From Gammaproteobacteria bacterium (GTDB lineage Bacteria; Pseudomonadota; Gammaproteobacteria; Pseudomonadales; Alcanivoracaceae), in the NCBI GenBank assembly GCA_018067045.1, contig JAGPVL010000033.1, forward strand, positions 62,001-126,000: a stretch of DNA of 64,000 nt, given 5' to 3'. Position numbers and translations under genes: made by a program. The notes below the pieces were generated by a model, which saw only the letters and a program-made list of their open reading frames with translations, was not told the DNA's origin and made no database searches. Shown piece by piece: positions 45,059 to 54,943 of the stretch (position 1 is its first letter; every line of letters begins with the position of its first letter).

Positions 45059-45604
45059 ATGACCGACCGTAAAGACAATCTGATTTGGATCGACCTAGAA
45101 ATGACTGGGCTCGATACGGATAACGACGTGATCATCGAAATTGCGACGTTGGTGACGGATAAGAATCTGAATGTATTGGCGGAAGGCCCCGAGATCGCGG
45201 TTCATCAGCCTGATGCGGCGTTAGCTGCTATGGATGAGTGGAATACGCGCACCCACACGGAGTCCGGATTGGTTGAGCGGGTACGTAAAAGCAACTGCAC
45301 CTTGGCGCAGGCGGAAGCGCAAACCATTGCGTTTCTTGAGCAGTACGTTGAGTCCGGCATGTCGCCTATGTGCGGCAACTCCATCTGCCAAGATCGTCGT
45401 TTTTTACATCGCGGCATGCCAAAACTGGAGCGTTTCTTTCACTATCGCAACCTGGATGTGTCGACTATTAAAGAGCTGGCCCGTCGTTGGCAGCCGGAAG
45501 TGTTGGAACATTTGAGTAAAGAGAGTAAGCATCAGGCCATGGATGACATTAAAGAGTCGGTTGCTGAGCTTCAGTATTATCGAGAGAAAGTATTTAGCAT
45601 TTAG
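45059..45604 (+). CDS. orn: Oligoribonuclease
   Basis: 3'-5' exonuclease degrading 2-5 nt RNA (and pGpG) to mononucleotides. The 181-residue DEDDh protein has [10 protein letters not shown] (Asp and Glu), [12 protein letters not shown] with the second Asp and the C-terminal [14 protein letters not shown] with His and Asp. RBS AAGAAGG lies upstream of ATG 45059. In c-di-GMP-using bacteria it also completes signal breakdown, which fits the neighbouring FimX function. In related genomes queG follows directly; here a 6-kb insertion intervenes. Confidence 0.97.
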   Translation: MTDRKDNLIWIDLEMTGLDTDNDVIIEIATLVTDKNLNVLAEGPEIAVHQPDAALAAMDEWNTRTHTESGLVERVRKSNCTLAQAEAQTIAFLEQYVESGMSPMCGNSICQDRRFLHRGMPKLERFFHYRNLDVSTIKELARRWQPEVLEHLSKESKHQAMDDIKESVAELQYYREKVFSI

Positions 45605-45711
45605 CCTTCTGATTTGGTTGTGTTGCTGCGGCTCGGTCTGCAAGCACCGCTGCGCAATACTCGTTGTCGCTTTGAATCAATGAGCACCCTTTGATAGGTT
45701 TTAGAAATATT

Positions 45712-46545
45712 ATGGCGCGTATTGGGCACACCCAACCTCTTACTGTATTACACGCTGCGCGTCAGGGCGTTTATCTTGATGGCGGCGAGTTAGGCGAAGT
45801 GCTGCTGCCGAGTCGAGAGATGAACGGCGAATTAGAAAGCGGCGACAGCGTGAATGCCTTTTTATATCACGATAGCGAAGGCCGCTTGATCGCGACGACG
45901 CGTCAGCCGCGGGCTCAGCTTGGCGAAGTAGCGTTTCTAAAAGTATTGGAAACGACGCCAATCGGTGCGTTCCTTGATTGGGGTTTGGCAAAAGATTTGT
46001 TATTGCCATTCGCGGAGCAGCGCAGCACGCCTGAAGTAGGTATGCACCAGTTAGTGAAGGTGATTGAAGATCGTGAGGGTCGTTTACTTGGCACGGCGCA
46101 ACTCGATAGTCATATCGATGACACCAGTACTGCGTACCAGCAGGGCGATGAAGTGAGTGTCGTGGTTGCGGTCACCACCGACCTTGGCTACAAGGTTGTT
46201 GTTGATCATCGTTACTGGGGCATGATTAATAGTGCGGAGCTACGCGCCCCCTTAAAGCGCGGCCAGCGGCTGATTGGTTACATTCAACGCTTGCGTGAAG
46301 ATGATCGTTTAAGTGTTTCGCTGAATGCTCCAGGTGCGGCGCGCAGCGATGAGTTGGCGGATAACGTGCTGGCGCGTCTTGAAGCAGCAGACGGGTTTCT
46401 ACCGCTGAGTGACAAAAGCAGTCCGGATGCTATTTTTGCTGAGTTCCGCGTCAGTAAGGGAGCCTATAAACAGGTAATCGGTAAGTTGTATAAGGCGCGA
46501 AAGATTCGCCTCGAGAAAGACGGCATTTATTTGCTAAAGGATTGA
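45712..46545 (+). CDS. CvfB-like S1 RNA-binding protein
   Basis: A 277-residue protein with successive S1-like OB modules: residues 5-65 (VYLDGGELGEVLLP), 70-130 (GAFLDWGLAKDLLLPF) and 145-205 (GYKVVVDHRYWGMINSAEL). A winged-helix end (SDKSSPDAIFAEFRVSKGAYKQVIG) follows, the order of the CvfB/YitL family, which binds RNA and affects virulence-factor expression in Gram-positives. Start at ATG 45712; the frame opens at TTG 45691, which lacks support. Role in this organism is unknown. Confidence 0.8.
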   Translation: MARIGHTQPLTVLHAARQGVYLDGGELGEVLLPSREMNGELESGDSVNAFLYHDSEGRLIATTRQPRAQLGEVAFLKVLETTPIGAFLDWGLAKDLLLPFAEQRSTPEVGMHQLVKVIEDREGRLLGTAQLDSHIDDTSTAYQQGDEVSVVVAVTTDLGYKVVVDHRYWGMINSAELRAPLKRGQRLIGYIQRLREDDRLSVSLNAPGAARSDELADNVLARLEAADGFLPLSDKSSPDAIFAEFRVSKGAYKQVIGKLYKARKIRLEKDGIYLLKD

Positions 46546-46631
46546 GTTTAACGACTATATTACTCGCGCAGGCGCAGATCTTGTGTGAGTGCTATTTTTT
46601 TCAGAATAATTTTTTATAGGATGAACATATT

Positions 46632-47027
46632 ATGAGCCTTTCCCTCACTGCTGAAGAAATTGATGAAGCATTTACGCTCTCTGCGGAAGATCGCTACGAT
46701 TATTTTGTTGAGAAAGTTGCCGAGTCTGGCGAGATTTGGAGCTTGTCGGAAGGTGACGAATGGCTCATCTTGAAAACCGATGATGAAGAGTGCTTACCAG
46801 TATGGCCGCACCCTGCAATGGCGGAAGATTGGGCGGGTGAGTCACATGACGGCTGCAAAGCCAAAGCGATTCCGCTTGAGGTTTGGTTGGAGCGCTGGGT
46901 AGAGGGCTTGGATGGCGATAGTATTACGCTGGCGGTCTTTCCTGGTAACGATCCTGATGGCGTCATTGTCTCGGCGGGCGAACTGACCGACGCGATTGTC
47001 GCGGCGCAGGATCGTCTCGCACAGTAA
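46632..47027 (+). CDS. DUF2750 domain protein
   Basis: A 131-residue small acidic protein of unknown function. The domain runs through the whole protein: DRYDYFVEKVAESGEIWSLS, LPVWPHPAMAEDWA, KAIPLEVWLERWVEGLDGD and VAVFP-like ITLAVFPG. No signal peptide or membrane segment. RBS AGGATG lies upstream. A bidirectional terminator follows the stop, so it is likely transcribed with or just after the CvfB-like gene. Confidence 0.75.
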   Translation: MSLSLTAEEIDEAFTLSAEDRYDYFVEKVAESGEIWSLSEGDEWLILKTDDEECLPVWPHPAMAEDWAGESHDGCKAKAIPLEVWLERWVEGLDGDSITLAVFPGNDPDGVIVSAGELTDAIVAAQDRLAQ

Positions 47028-47065
47028 GCGCGTTTTGCTGAAGCAGCAATTTTATTGAAAGTACG

Positions 47066-47104
47066 AAAAAAGCCGCCAAACGTTGATCGTTTGGCGGCTT
47101 TTTT
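47066..47104. terminator. Bidirectional terminator between the DUF2750 gene and ybiT
   Basis: AGCCGCCAAACG (47071-47082), loop TTGAT and CGTTTGGCGGCT (47088-47099) are bounded by AAAAA and TTTTT. It serves the convergent DUF2750 and ABC-F genes. Confidence 0.93.
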
Positions 47105-47147
47105 GTTTTGCGGAAAAGCGTAGTAAGAATTGCTTGGCCGCGCCTGC

Positions 47148-48740
47148 TTAAGCTTTAGGTCGGCTCGCTAAGAACTCTTCATAGGTGCCACCGAAATCCG
47201 TTATTCCTTCAGGCGTAATTTCGATAATGCGCGTTGCCAGTGACGAGACAAATTCGCGATCGTGGGAGACAAATACCAGGGTGCCTTCGAATTTCTCCAG
47301 CGCCAAGTTGAGCGATTCAATGGATTCCATGTCCAAGTGGTTGGTCGGCTCGTCCATCAGCAGGACGTTAGGGCGCTGCAACATAATTTTTCCGAATAGC
47401 ATGCGGCCCTGTTCGCCACCGGATATTTTTGTCACAGACTTTTTGATGTCGTCGCCAGAAAATAATAGTTGGCCGAGTACGCCTCGCACCCATTGCTCAT
47501 CGTCTTGCGGTTGGCGCCAGCGCGTCATCCAGTCGAGCAAGTTAAAGTTGTCTTCGAAGTCCGCCGCGTGATCCTGGGCATAGTAACCGATCTCTACATT
47601 CTCAGACCATTTTATGGTGCCGCTATCGAGTGCAATCTCATCCATCAGGCAGCGCAAGAGTGTTGTTTTACCTGCGCCGTTGGGGCCAATAATCGCAACG
47701 CGCTCGCCGACTTCGACTTGTAGGTTGAAATCTTTAAAGAGTATTTTTTCGTCATAGCCTTTGCTAATGCCTTTGAGTTCCAAGGCATTGCGAAACAGCT
47801 TTTTATCTTGGTTAAAGCGAATGTAAGGATTGACTCGGCTTGACGCTTTAACTTCAGATAGCTCGATCTTGTCTAAGCGTTTGGCGCGAGATGTTGCTTG
47901 TTTCGCTTTCGATGCATTGGCGGAGAAGCGTGCGACGAACTGCTGCAAATCGTCTATTTGCGATTGCTTTTTGGCATTTTCGGAGAGCAGTTGCGCGCGA
48001 ACTAGTGTGGATGCCGCCATATACTGGTCATAGTTTCCGGGAAACAGACGAATCTCGCCGAAATCAACATCAGCCATGTGTGTGCAGACGCTGTTTAAGA
48101 AATGCCGATCGTGGGAAATAATGATCATCGTGCAGTTGCGCGCGTTGAGTACGTCTTCTAGCCAGTGAATCGTGTTGATGTCCAAGTTGTTGGTCGGCTC
48201 ATCAAGTAGCAAAACATCTGGATCAGAAAACAAGGCTTGGGCAAGCAGCACACGTAATTTCCAGCCCGGTGCGATGTTGCTCATAGGGCCTTCGTGTTGT
48301 TCTACCGGTATGCCAACGCCGATCAATAATTCACCCGCGCGAGACTCCGCGGTGTAGCCGTCCATTTCTGCAAAAGCAATTTCGAGTTCGGCGACTTTCA
48401 TGCCGTCGTCATCACTCATTTCGGCTAAAGAGTAAATACGGTCGCGCTCTACTTTGATCTCGGCCAGCTCCTGATGGCCCATGATGACTGCGTCGAGAAC
48501 GGATAAATGCTCAAACGCAAACTGATCTTGGCGCAGCTTGCCGACGCGTGCGTTGGTTTCGATGGAGACAACACCGCCGGTTTGTACGAGGTCGCCGCCC
48601 AAAATTTTCATGAAAGTGGACTTGCCGCAGCCGTTTGCGCCGATGAGGCCGTAGCGTGCGCCAGGAGAGAATTTGACGGAGACGTTTTCAAATAGCGGCT
48701 TAGCGCCGAACTGCATGGTGATATTGGCGGTACTGATCAC
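47148..48740 (-). CDS. ybiT: ABC-F family ATPase (YbiT)
   Basis: A 530-residue protein, the same length as E. coli YbiT, a cytosolic translational ATPase with no membrane domain. Two ABC modules: Walker [10 protein letters not shown] and GPNGAGKTT, second signature ISGGEQGRM, Walker [13 protein letters not shown] and [12 protein letters not shown]. The arm linker ([21 protein letters not shown]) lies between them. Start is GTG 48740 ([16 protein letters not shown] follows), with GGAAG 7 nt upstream; the frame is open to 48809 but the extra 23 residues lack similarity. Transcribed on its own. Confidence 0.94.
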   Translation of the reverse strand: MISTANITMQFGAKPLFENVSVKFSPGARYGLIGANGCGKSTFMKILGGDLVQTGGVVSIETNARVGKLRQDQFAFEHLSVLDAVIMGHQELAEIKVERDRIYSLAEMSDDDGMKVAELEIAFAEMDGYTAESRAGELLIGVGIPVEQHEGPMSNIAPGWKLRVLLAQALFSDPDVLLLDEPTNNLDINTIHWLEDVLNARNCTMIIISHDRHFLNSVCTHMADVDFGEIRLFPGNYDQYMAASTLVRAQLLSENAKKQSQIDDLQQFVARFSANASKAKQATSRAKRLDKIELSEVKASSRVNPYIRFNQDKKLFRNALELKGISKGYDEKILFKDFNLQVEVGERVAIIGPNGAGKTTLLRCLMDEIALDSGTIKWSENVEIGYYAQDHAADFEDNFNLLDWMTRWRQPQDDEQWVRGVLGQLLFSGDDIKKSVTKISGGEQGRMLFGKIMLQRPNVLLMDEPTNHLDMESIESLNLALEKFEGTLVFVSHDREFVSSLATRIIEITPEGITDFGGTYEEFLASRPKA

Positions 48741-48840
48741 GATTGGACTTCCGAGGTTTGCGTCGCGGGCGGGCATGATAGAGCAACACCGCCGCGGGAG
48801 AAACCGCATCAGACCAATGGTTGCTGGTTTTAGGTTGTGT

Positions 48841-49521
48841 TTACAGTGGCGGTCTGCGAGATGCCATGGTCTGGCTGCCCACTAGGATCATCCGCACCAT
48901 CAGCATCATTTGTTCGGCAGCAGCGTCCCGTTGGTCCTCGGGTAAGTCCGCGATGGCGGCGCCTTGGGCGAAGATCAGTCGGGTGATGGCCTTGGCGACA
49001 GACTCGGGTTCACAGATTGGGTGTTTGTTAATATCTGCCAGTCGTATCAAGTCAGTGCAAAGCTCTTCTTCGAAAAAGCTCAGTTGTTTCTCGACAGCTT
49101 GCTTAAACGCATTAGAGCCCACTGTGCCCTCACGCATTAATAGGTGTAGAAACTTCTGTTCGCCGTTGAGCTGCTCCATAACGGATTCAATCGAACCGCG
49201 CACCACGCTTTTGCCGCTTACGGCACGTGTGCGAGCACCGCCAATAATTTTACGTAACGCGCTACCGGCCTCGTCAATCAGGGTAACGGCTAATTCGTCG
49301 ATATCGCGAAAGTGTCGATAAAAGCTATTCGGTGCAATACCTGCTTCGCGCGCGACTTCGCGCAGACTCAGTGTGGAGACACTGCGGTTTGGCCCAACCA
49401 ACGCGAGTGCGGCGGAAATAAGGTCTTCGCGGGAAATTACCGCGCGGCGGCCTTGTGATGCGCGTGGCTTGGCCTGTGGTGCGGTGCTGTCCGTTCTGCT
49501 GTCGGGGGTGGTTTCAGGCAT
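48841..49521 (-). CDS. desT: TetR-family repressor of unsaturated fatty acid genes (DesT/FabR-like)
   Basis: A 226-residue TetR regulator. The N-terminal HTH is [27 protein letters not shown] (about 60-85), near-identical in pattern to FabR and DesT, which sense the ratio of unsaturated to saturated acyl-CoA. The C-terminal ligand domain is less conserved. The start ATG 49521 is preferred to GTG 49527 two codons upstream. Divergent from the ferredoxin reductase/desaturase pair, with a palindrome overlapping the target promoter. Symbol desT is assigned by gene context, and fabR is equally possible. Confidence 0.85.
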   Translation of the reverse strand: MPETTPDSRTDSTAPQAKPRASQGRRAVISREDLISAALALVGPNRSVSTLSLREVAREAGIAPNSFYRHFRDIDELAVTLIDEAGSALRKIIGGARTRAVSGKSVVRGSIESVMEQLNGEQKFLHLLMREGTVGSNAFKQAVEKQLSFFEEELCTDLIRLADINKHPICEPESVAKAITRLIFAQGAAIADLPEDQRDAAAEQMMLMVRMILVGSQTMASRRPPL

Positions 49522-49642
49522 AAGCACTCTAACTCATTTGGTGTCATCGCAGTCGGCGCCATGTTGAGGGCGCCGCGTTAATCGCTATTCATAGCGAGAT
49601 CATAGCAATGCCTTTCAGTAACGCATAATTTTGGGAGAACAC

Positions 49643-49675
49643 ATGTGTAGACTGATGTCTATACATATGTATAAT
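49643..49675 (+). promoter_or_regulatory. desC promoter with overlapping candidate DesT operator
   Basis: TAGACT (49648-49653) and TATAAT (49670-49675) spaced 16 bp form a good sigma-70 promoter for the plus-strand desaturase pair. ATGTGTAGAC (49643-49652) and GTCTATACAT (49657-49666) form an inverted repeat with one mismatch and a 4-bp spacer, covering the -35 and spacer. A 12-bp perfect palindrome ATACATATGTAT (49661-49672) covers the -10. Placement fits repression by the divergent TetR protein. Confidence 0.6.
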
Positions 49676-49713
49676 AACTCCGAATTCTACGCCACTCAGG
49701 TCATTGCGCCGCC

Positions 49714-50793
49714 ATGAACGCCTCTATCGCATTGAGAAATATTATTAAGCCATTGGTGTCGCCGGCGGTTTTCGACTTCTGGGCAAGCAAGTTGGTCGCT
49801 AATGCCTCGTGGCAAACGCCATTGGCGACCGTGGTTGAGCGGCGTGTTGAGGCACGCGATTCGGTCACGTTAGTGCTGCGCCCGAATGGCCATTTTCAGG
49901 GTTTTTCTCCTGGTCAGCACATTAATGTCACCGTCGATGTTGCGGGCGTACGTCAGACGCGTAGCTATAGCCTCACTGGCGTACCGAATAAATCAAGACT
50001 GCTGTCGATCACGGTGAAGCGCATAGCGGGCGGCAAGATGAGCGCGGAGCTGTGTCAACGATTACGGGTTGGTGATGTGGTGGAGATTGGTCAGGCCTAT
50101 GGCGAGATGACCATTCCCGCAGATTATCAGGGCAATTGGTTGCTGTTGGCTGCGGGTAGCGGCATTACCCCATTGATGAGCATTGTTCGTGCGCTCACGC
50201 AACAGGATCTGCACCACAGCGTGACGCTGGTGTATTGGGGGCGTACCCGCGCGGATTTTTGTTTTTTCCAAGAGCTGCGTGCGTTGAGTGCGAGCCAGCC
50301 GCGTTTCCATGTGCAGTTCGTTCTGACAAGAGAGCCGGAGCCGCTGCCGGATGATGTGCAAGGTCGGCCGAGCTTGGCATTGCTAGAGTCGTTGTTACCC
50401 GATATGGCCACGCAGCGGACTTATGCCTGTGGCTCGGCGGGGTTTGTCGAAACAGTGCGGGATCTGTTGTCGGATCGTGTGGAGAGCTTTTCCAGTGAAG
50501 CCTTTACTCCGCTGACGATACCGTTCACCGACGCTGGCACGGTATCAGTGCGATTAACTAAGTCGCAGCGCACGCTTGAGTTGCCAGTCGGCAAAACGAT
50601 TTTGCAAGGCCTTGAGGAGGCGGGTGTGATGCCTGCGTCTGGTTGCCGCAGGGGTATTTGCAACACCTGCGCCTGTGGCAAAGGAAGTGGCGTCACAGAG
50701 AATGTGTTAAGTGGCGATGTTTCTGCGGAGCCAGCGTCAGCATTGCGTATTTGTATTTCCGCCGCGCGCTCCGATATCGCGTTGGATCTTTAA
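49714..50793 (+). CDS. desC: Ferredoxin-NAD(P) reductase, desaturase partner
   Basis: A 359-residue electron-transfer flavoprotein. FAD-binding motif RSYSLTGVP, NAD-binding LLLAAGSGITPLMSIVRAL and YACGSAGFVET precede a C-terminal plant-type 2Fe-2S domain with CRRGICNTCACG and a fourth Cys in LRICISA. It resembles Rv3230c-type reductases that serve DesA3 desaturases. It supplies electrons to the desaturase encoded 12 bp downstream. Regulated by the divergent TetR protein through the overlapping promoter palindrome. The symbol follows the Pseudomonas desT locus. Confidence 0.85.
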   Translation: MNASIALRNIIKPLVSPAVFDFWASKLVANASWQTPLATVVERRVEARDSVTLVLRPNGHFQGFSPGQHINVTVDVAGVRQTRSYSLTGVPNKSRLLSITVKRIAGGKMSAELCQRLRVGDVVEIGQAYGEMTIPADYQGNWLLLAAGSGITPLMSIVRALTQQDLHHSVTLVYWGRTRADFCFFQELRALSASQPRFHVQFVLTREPEPLPDDVQGRPSLALLESLLPDMATQRTYACGSAGFVETVRDLLSDRVESFSSEAFTPLTIPFTDAGTVSVRLTKSQRTLELPVGKTILQGLEEAGVMPASGCRRGICNTCACGKGSGVTENVLSGDVSAEPASALRICISAARSDIALDL

Positions 50794-50805
50794 AGAGGAA
50801 TGAGT

Positions 50806-51906
50806 ATGAGCACTAAAAGCCGTGAGCTAAACGCGAGCGAAAAGGATGCCTTTGCTGCAGAGATTGACGCGCTACGCGCGCGCACTCTCGCCGATGTTGG
50901 CGAAAAAGACGCACGCTATATTCGTCGTGTTGTTAAAACGATTCGCTACCTCGAAGTGCTGGGGCGCGGTTTGTTGTTTGCTGGTGTCTTTCCGCCCGCA
51001 CTGATTCTCGGAGCGATCGTATTGGGCATCGCCAAGATACTCGACAATATGGAACTCGGCCATAATGTCATGCACGGCCAGTATGACTGGATGCAAGATC
51101 CAGCATTGAATGGCAAAACATATGAGTGGGATATTGTCGCGACCGGTGATAATTGGCGCAAAACCCATAACTATCGTCATCATACTTACACCAATGTGAA
51201 AGGGATGGATGAGGATATTGGTTATGGTGTGTTGCGGCTTTTTCCAGAGCAGCGTTGGCGTCCCCGTTACCTGTTGCAGCCGCTGTATGCGGTTGTGTTT
51301 GCACTGTTATTTCAGTGGGGGGTGGCGGTGCAAGAGCTGCGTATGGGGTTATGGTTTACGGGGCGTGTACCGAAGAAAAAAATATTGCGGGACGTGATGC
51401 CGGTTTTTCGTAAAGCGAGAAGGCAGATTATTAAGGATTACGTCATTTTTCCCTTATTGGCGGGGCCATTCTTCTTGCCGGTAATTATTGGCAATCTTAT
51501 CGCTAATGGCATTCGTAACGTGTGGACCTTTAGTATTATTTTTTGTGGTCACTTTACTGCCGATGCGGAGGTTTTTCCTAAGTCGATTATCCAAAATGAA
51601 ACGCGTGGTAGTTGGTATGTTCGCCAGCTCCGCGGTTCGTCTAATTTATCTGGTGGGAAGCTATTTCATATTATGACGGGAAATCTTAGTCATCAGATAG
51701 AGCATCATTTGTTCCCCGACCTTCCAGCACGACGTTATGCCGAGATGTCTGTGGAGGTGAAAGAGATATGTCGTCGTTATGGTCAGCATTACAATACCGG
51801 TTCGTTGCTTAAGCAGTGCGCACAAGTGTCTTATAGAGTTATTCGATACGCGTTCCCTGGGGGCAAGGCGGCGTTTGGCTCCTCAGCAGTGATGCTTGAG
51901 TCTTAG
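50806..51906 (+). CDS. desB: Acyl-CoA (delta-9) fatty acid desaturase
   Basis: A 366-residue membrane di-iron desaturase. The three histidine boxes are HNVMH, HNYRHH and HQIEHHL, separated by hydrophobic stretches (about residues 45-75, 155-180 and 215-245). This pattern is that of DesA3-type acyl-CoA desaturases rather than lipid-linked DesA. Start at ATG 50806, 7 nt after GAGG; ATG 50800 would be too close to the RBS. Operonic with the reductase. Followed by a terminator. In the desT-controlled Pseudomonas system DesB acts on exogenous acyl-CoA. Confidence 0.88.
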   Translation: MSTKSRELNASEKDAFAAEIDALRARTLADVGEKDARYIRRVVKTIRYLEVLGRGLLFAGVFPPALILGAIVLGIAKILDNMELGHNVMHGQYDWMQDPALNGKTYEWDIVATGDNWRKTHNYRHHTYTNVKGMDEDIGYGVLRLFPEQRWRPRYLLQPLYAVVFALLFQWGVAVQELRMGLWFTGRVPKKKILRDVMPVFRKARRQIIKDYVIFPLLAGPFFLPVIIGNLIANGIRNVWTFSIIFCGHFTADAEVFPKSIIQNETRGSWYVRQLRGSSNLSGGKLFHIMTGNLSHQIEHHLFPDLPARRYAEMSVEVKEICRRYGQHYNTGSLLKQCAQVSYRVIRYAFPGGKAAFGSSAVMLES

Positions 51907-51988
51907 CAAATGTTGTTTGGCAGCTTATTTATCCGGTATGGGATTCGGTTAGTAGAAAATTGCAAATCATAACGATGGATAATGATAA

Positions 51989-52023
51989 AAATAGGCGACC
52001 AGAGCAGGGGTCGCTTATTTTTT
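51989..52023. terminator. Terminator between desB and queG
   Basis: AAATAGGCGACC (51989-52000) pairs with GGTCGCTTATTT (52009-52020), with one G:T wobble and an 8-nt loop, followed by T residues and preceded by A residues, so it can act on both convergent genes. Confidence 0.8.
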
Positions 52024-52053
52024 GAATAATTGAATCTCCTTAGAAGCTTCCCC

Positions 52054-53118
52054 CTAAACCACCCTCGCCTTATGTTGTAATTGCGCGATGCTCCAGGCGC
52101 AATGCTCGGCAATAAGGTCGTTGCTATTTTTCATGCAGTGATTGAGTGCTGCGATCGCTTCGTCGCTATAAGGGCCGTTGCCAATGGCGACAGCAATGTT
52201 ACGTTGCCAGCCTTGATAGCCCGTGCGGCGAATGGCAGAGCCTTCTGTATTTTTCAAAAACATTTCTTCTGTCCAGCCGAGTAACGTGGTCAGGTCGGCC
52301 TGATCAAGCTGGTGTCGTGGGCTGAAATCAGGTTCGCTGCTGTGCTTGGCAAAGCGATTCCATGGACACATTAGCTGACAGTCGTCGCAGCCGAAAATGC
52401 GGTTGCCCATAGCGGAGCGTAGAGCGGTTGGAATTTCGCCCTTATTTTCGATGGTTAACCATGAAATGCAGCGGCGCGCATCAAGTTGGTAGGGCGCGAT
52501 GATGGCATCGGTTGGGCAGACGGTCATGCAGGCGCTACAGCGTCCGCATTTATTTTCGGCGGGCGCATCGATTGGTAGGGCGAGGTCGGTATAAATTTCG
52601 CCGAGAAAAAACCAGCTGCCGACTTCACGATTAATAATTAGTGTATGTTTTCCTTGCCAGCCTAGGCCGGCTTTTTCGGCAAGAGGCTTTTCCATGACCG
52701 GCGCTGAATCGACGAAGGCGCGGGCTAGCTCGCTGTCGCTCACGGCGCCACGAATTTTACTGGCCAAAATGGCTAAGCGTTTGCGAATTAACTTGTGGTA
52801 ATCGCGACCGAGGGCATAGCGAGAGATATACGCCTTGTCGGTTTGCTTGAGGATTTTAATGGGCTGGGTATCGGGGGCTAAGTAATCCATGCGCGCGGAA
52901 ATAATACGTAACGTGCCGGGTTCCAGCTGTTGCGGATGAGAGCGCTTGTTACCGTGGGCGCGCATCCAGTCCATGTCGGCGTGATAGCCTTTATTTAGCC
53001 ATGTTTGTAGGCGCTCGTCGGCAATGCTGAGGTCGGTGTCGGCGATGCCCACTTGCTGAAAGCCAAGCTCTCTTCCCCAGCGTTGAATATCTGCTTTAAG
53101 CGCGACGAGGTCTGGCAT
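52054..53118 (-). CDS. queG: Epoxyqueuosine reductase
   Basis: Last step of queuosine synthesis at the wobble base of GUN-anticodon tRNAs, cobalamin dependent. The 354-residue protein has the N-terminal cobalamin-binding reductase domain with RYALGRDYHKLIRKRL. Two 4Fe-4S motifs, CGRCSACMTVCPTDAI and CDDCQLMCPWNRF, are followed by HEAT-like helices at the C-terminus. Divergent from nnrD, which matches the E. coli yjeS-yjeF arrangement. Confidence 0.95.
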   Translation of the reverse strand: MPDLVALKADIQRWGRELGFQQVGIADTDLSIADERLQTWLNKGYHADMDWMRAHGNKRSHPQQLEPGTLRIISARMDYLAPDTQPIKILKQTDKAYISRYALGRDYHKLIRKRLAILASKIRGAVSDSELARAFVDSAPVMEKPLAEKAGLGWQGKHTLIINREVGSWFFLGEIYTDLALPIDAPAENKCGRCSACMTVCPTDAIIAPYQLDARRCISWLTIENKGEIPTALRSAMGNRIFGCDDCQLMCPWNRFAKHSSEPDFSPRHQLDQADLTTLLGWTEEMFLKNTEGSAIRRTGYQGWQRNIAVAIGNGPYSDEAIAALNHCMKNSNDLIAEHCAWSIAQLQHKARVV

Positions 53119-53327
53119 TGGCGGCTCGGTCTCCGGAGCGGTTGGCGGTCATGCTGACAGCGTAGTAAAAATTTGTGCTTGGCGATTGGGTGCTGGGCAA
53201 TATAGTCCATAGCGGCATATATGCCGAGCTTGGTTGAATGCTTTCTGTGGGGTGTGTTCAGCACTTCCCGCAATGACATCTAAACGCGTTAAACTTTGCG
53301 CTAGCTATAAATCAAGGAGGTCGCTGC

Positions 53328-54869
53328 ATGTCAGGTCAGCCATTGGCCCCGTTGTTACCCCTATCTATGCTGTTACCGCAGTCATTGTACACGGCTGCGC
53401 AAACCCGTGAGCTGGATCGGTTGGCGACGGATGAAGCGGGTATCGCCAGCGCGGACTTGATGATGCGCGCGGGCGAGGCAGCGTTTGCGTTGTTGCGACG
53501 GCAGTGGCCGACAGCGCGCGAGCTGGCGGTGGTCTGCGGCGCGGGCAATAACGGGGGGGACGGCTATGTGGTGGCGCTACTGGCCGCACAGGCAGGCTTG
53601 CATCCGATTGTGTATGCCAGCGCGCCACTGGCCAGTTTGCGTGGTGACGCCTTGCTCATGGCAAAACGGGCCCAGGCAGAAGGGGTTGTTGTGGTAGAGC
53701 TCTCTGAGCAAGCGGAGCTGCCAACGTTTCATGACGCGGATGTGGTCGTGGACGCGCTATTAGGGACAGGGTTGCGCGGCCCGGTGCGCGCGGTGCTGGT
53801 TGCGCTGGTGGAATCTATCAATCGGTCCGGAAAGTCGGTGCTGGCGATAGACATTCCGTCGGGACTGAATGCCGACAGTGGCACCGCTCCGGGTGCGGTG
53901 GTCTGCGCGGATCACACCATGACCTTTATCGGCGTAAAGCGCGGCCTGCTGACGGGAGATGGCCCGTCGTTAACCGGTGAGCTGCATTTTGATGGGTTAC
54001 AGGTTCCTCAGGCGGTGTTTGATCGTTTGCCGAAGGACTGTCAGCGGCCAACGCTGCCAGATTTGCATCTATTGATGGGGAATCGCTCGCGCACGGCGCA
54101 CAAAGGCCAGTGTGGACACGTGTTGGTAATCGGCGGTGATCATGGCTATGCCGGCGCGGCATTGTTGGCGGCGCAGGCGGCGGCACGTTGCGGCGCAGGG
54201 CTAGTGTCGATGGCAACGCGCAAAGCGCATTGCACGCAGATGGTCGTCAGTCAGCCGGAAATCATGGCGCGTGGCGTTGAGACGGCCGCAGAGTTAGAGC
54301 GCTTGCTAGAGCGGGCCACGGTAGTGGTGATTGGTCCGGGGCTTGGGCAGAGCCCTTGGGGCAGAATGCTGCTGAGCGTGGTGATGGGCAGTGCTTTGCC
54401 GCGCGTGATTGATGCGGACGCTTTAAATATGATGGCGACGCGTAAGCCTTTGCCGACGACCTCGGTGCAGGTTATGACGCCGCACCCTGGTGAGGCGGGG
54501 CGTTTGTTGTCCCTTGCCACGGGAGCCGTGCAACAAGACCGCTTTGCGGCGGTGCGCAGTTTGCAGAAATCCTATGGCGGCACTGTGCTGTTAAAGGGCG
54601 CGGGTACGCTGGTGGCAACGGAGGGGTTACCGTTGGCGCTTAATACGTCCGGTAATCCAGGCATGGCGTCGGGGGGGATGGGTGATGTGCTCAGCGGCGT
54701 CATTGGTGCTTTATTAGCGCAGGGTTTATCTAGTCATGATGCGGCGCGTTATGGCGCATTGGTGCATGGCTTGGCAGCGGACGCGGCTGTCCAGTGCGAA
54801 GGTGAGCGCGGCCTGCTGGCCAGTGATCTGTTATTGCCGCTACGGCGTTTACTGAATAACGTTTGCTAG
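53328..54869 (+). CDS. nnrD: Bifunctional NAD(P)H-hydrate epimerase / ADP-dependent dehydratase
   Basis: Repairs hydrated NAD(P)H. The 513-residue fusion has the N-terminal YjeF/NnrE epimerase (about 20-230, GAGNNGGDGYVVALL, DALLGTGLRGPV) and the C-terminal ribokinase-like dehydratase (about 240-505) with GDHGYAGAALLAAQAA, the ADP site NPGMASGGMGDVLSGV and HGLAAD. RBS AAGGAGG is close to ideal before ATG 53328. First gene of the nnrD-tsaE-amidase-mutL-miaA-hfq series. Confidence 0.95.
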   Translation: MSGQPLAPLLPLSMLLPQSLYTAAQTRELDRLATDEAGIASADLMMRAGEAAFALLRRQWPTARELAVVCGAGNNGGDGYVVALLAAQAGLHPIVYASAPLASLRGDALLMAKRAQAEGVVVVELSEQAELPTFHDADVVVDALLGTGLRGPVRAVLVALVESINRSGKSVLAIDIPSGLNADSGTAPGAVVCADHTMTFIGVKRGLLTGDGPSLTGELHFDGLQVPQAVFDRLPKDCQRPTLPDLHLLMGNRSRTAHKGQCGHVLVIGGDHGYAGAALLAAQAAARCGAGLVSMATRKAHCTQMVVSQPEIMARGVETAAELERLLERATVVVIGPGLGQSPWGRMLLSVVMGSALPRVIDADALNMMATRKPLPTTSVQVMTPHPGEAGRLLSLATGAVQQDRFAAVRSLQKSYGGTVLLKGAGTLVATEGLPLALNTSGNPGMASGGMGDVLSGVIGALLAQGLSSHDAARYGALVHGLAADAAVQCEGERGLLASDLLLPLRRLLNNVC

Positions 54870-54943
54870 TCGGCGGTAAGCGGCGCGGTAGCATGAGTGT
54901 GTGAAAAAAATTGGTGCAAACTGCAAAGGAAAGTCAGCGGCGC

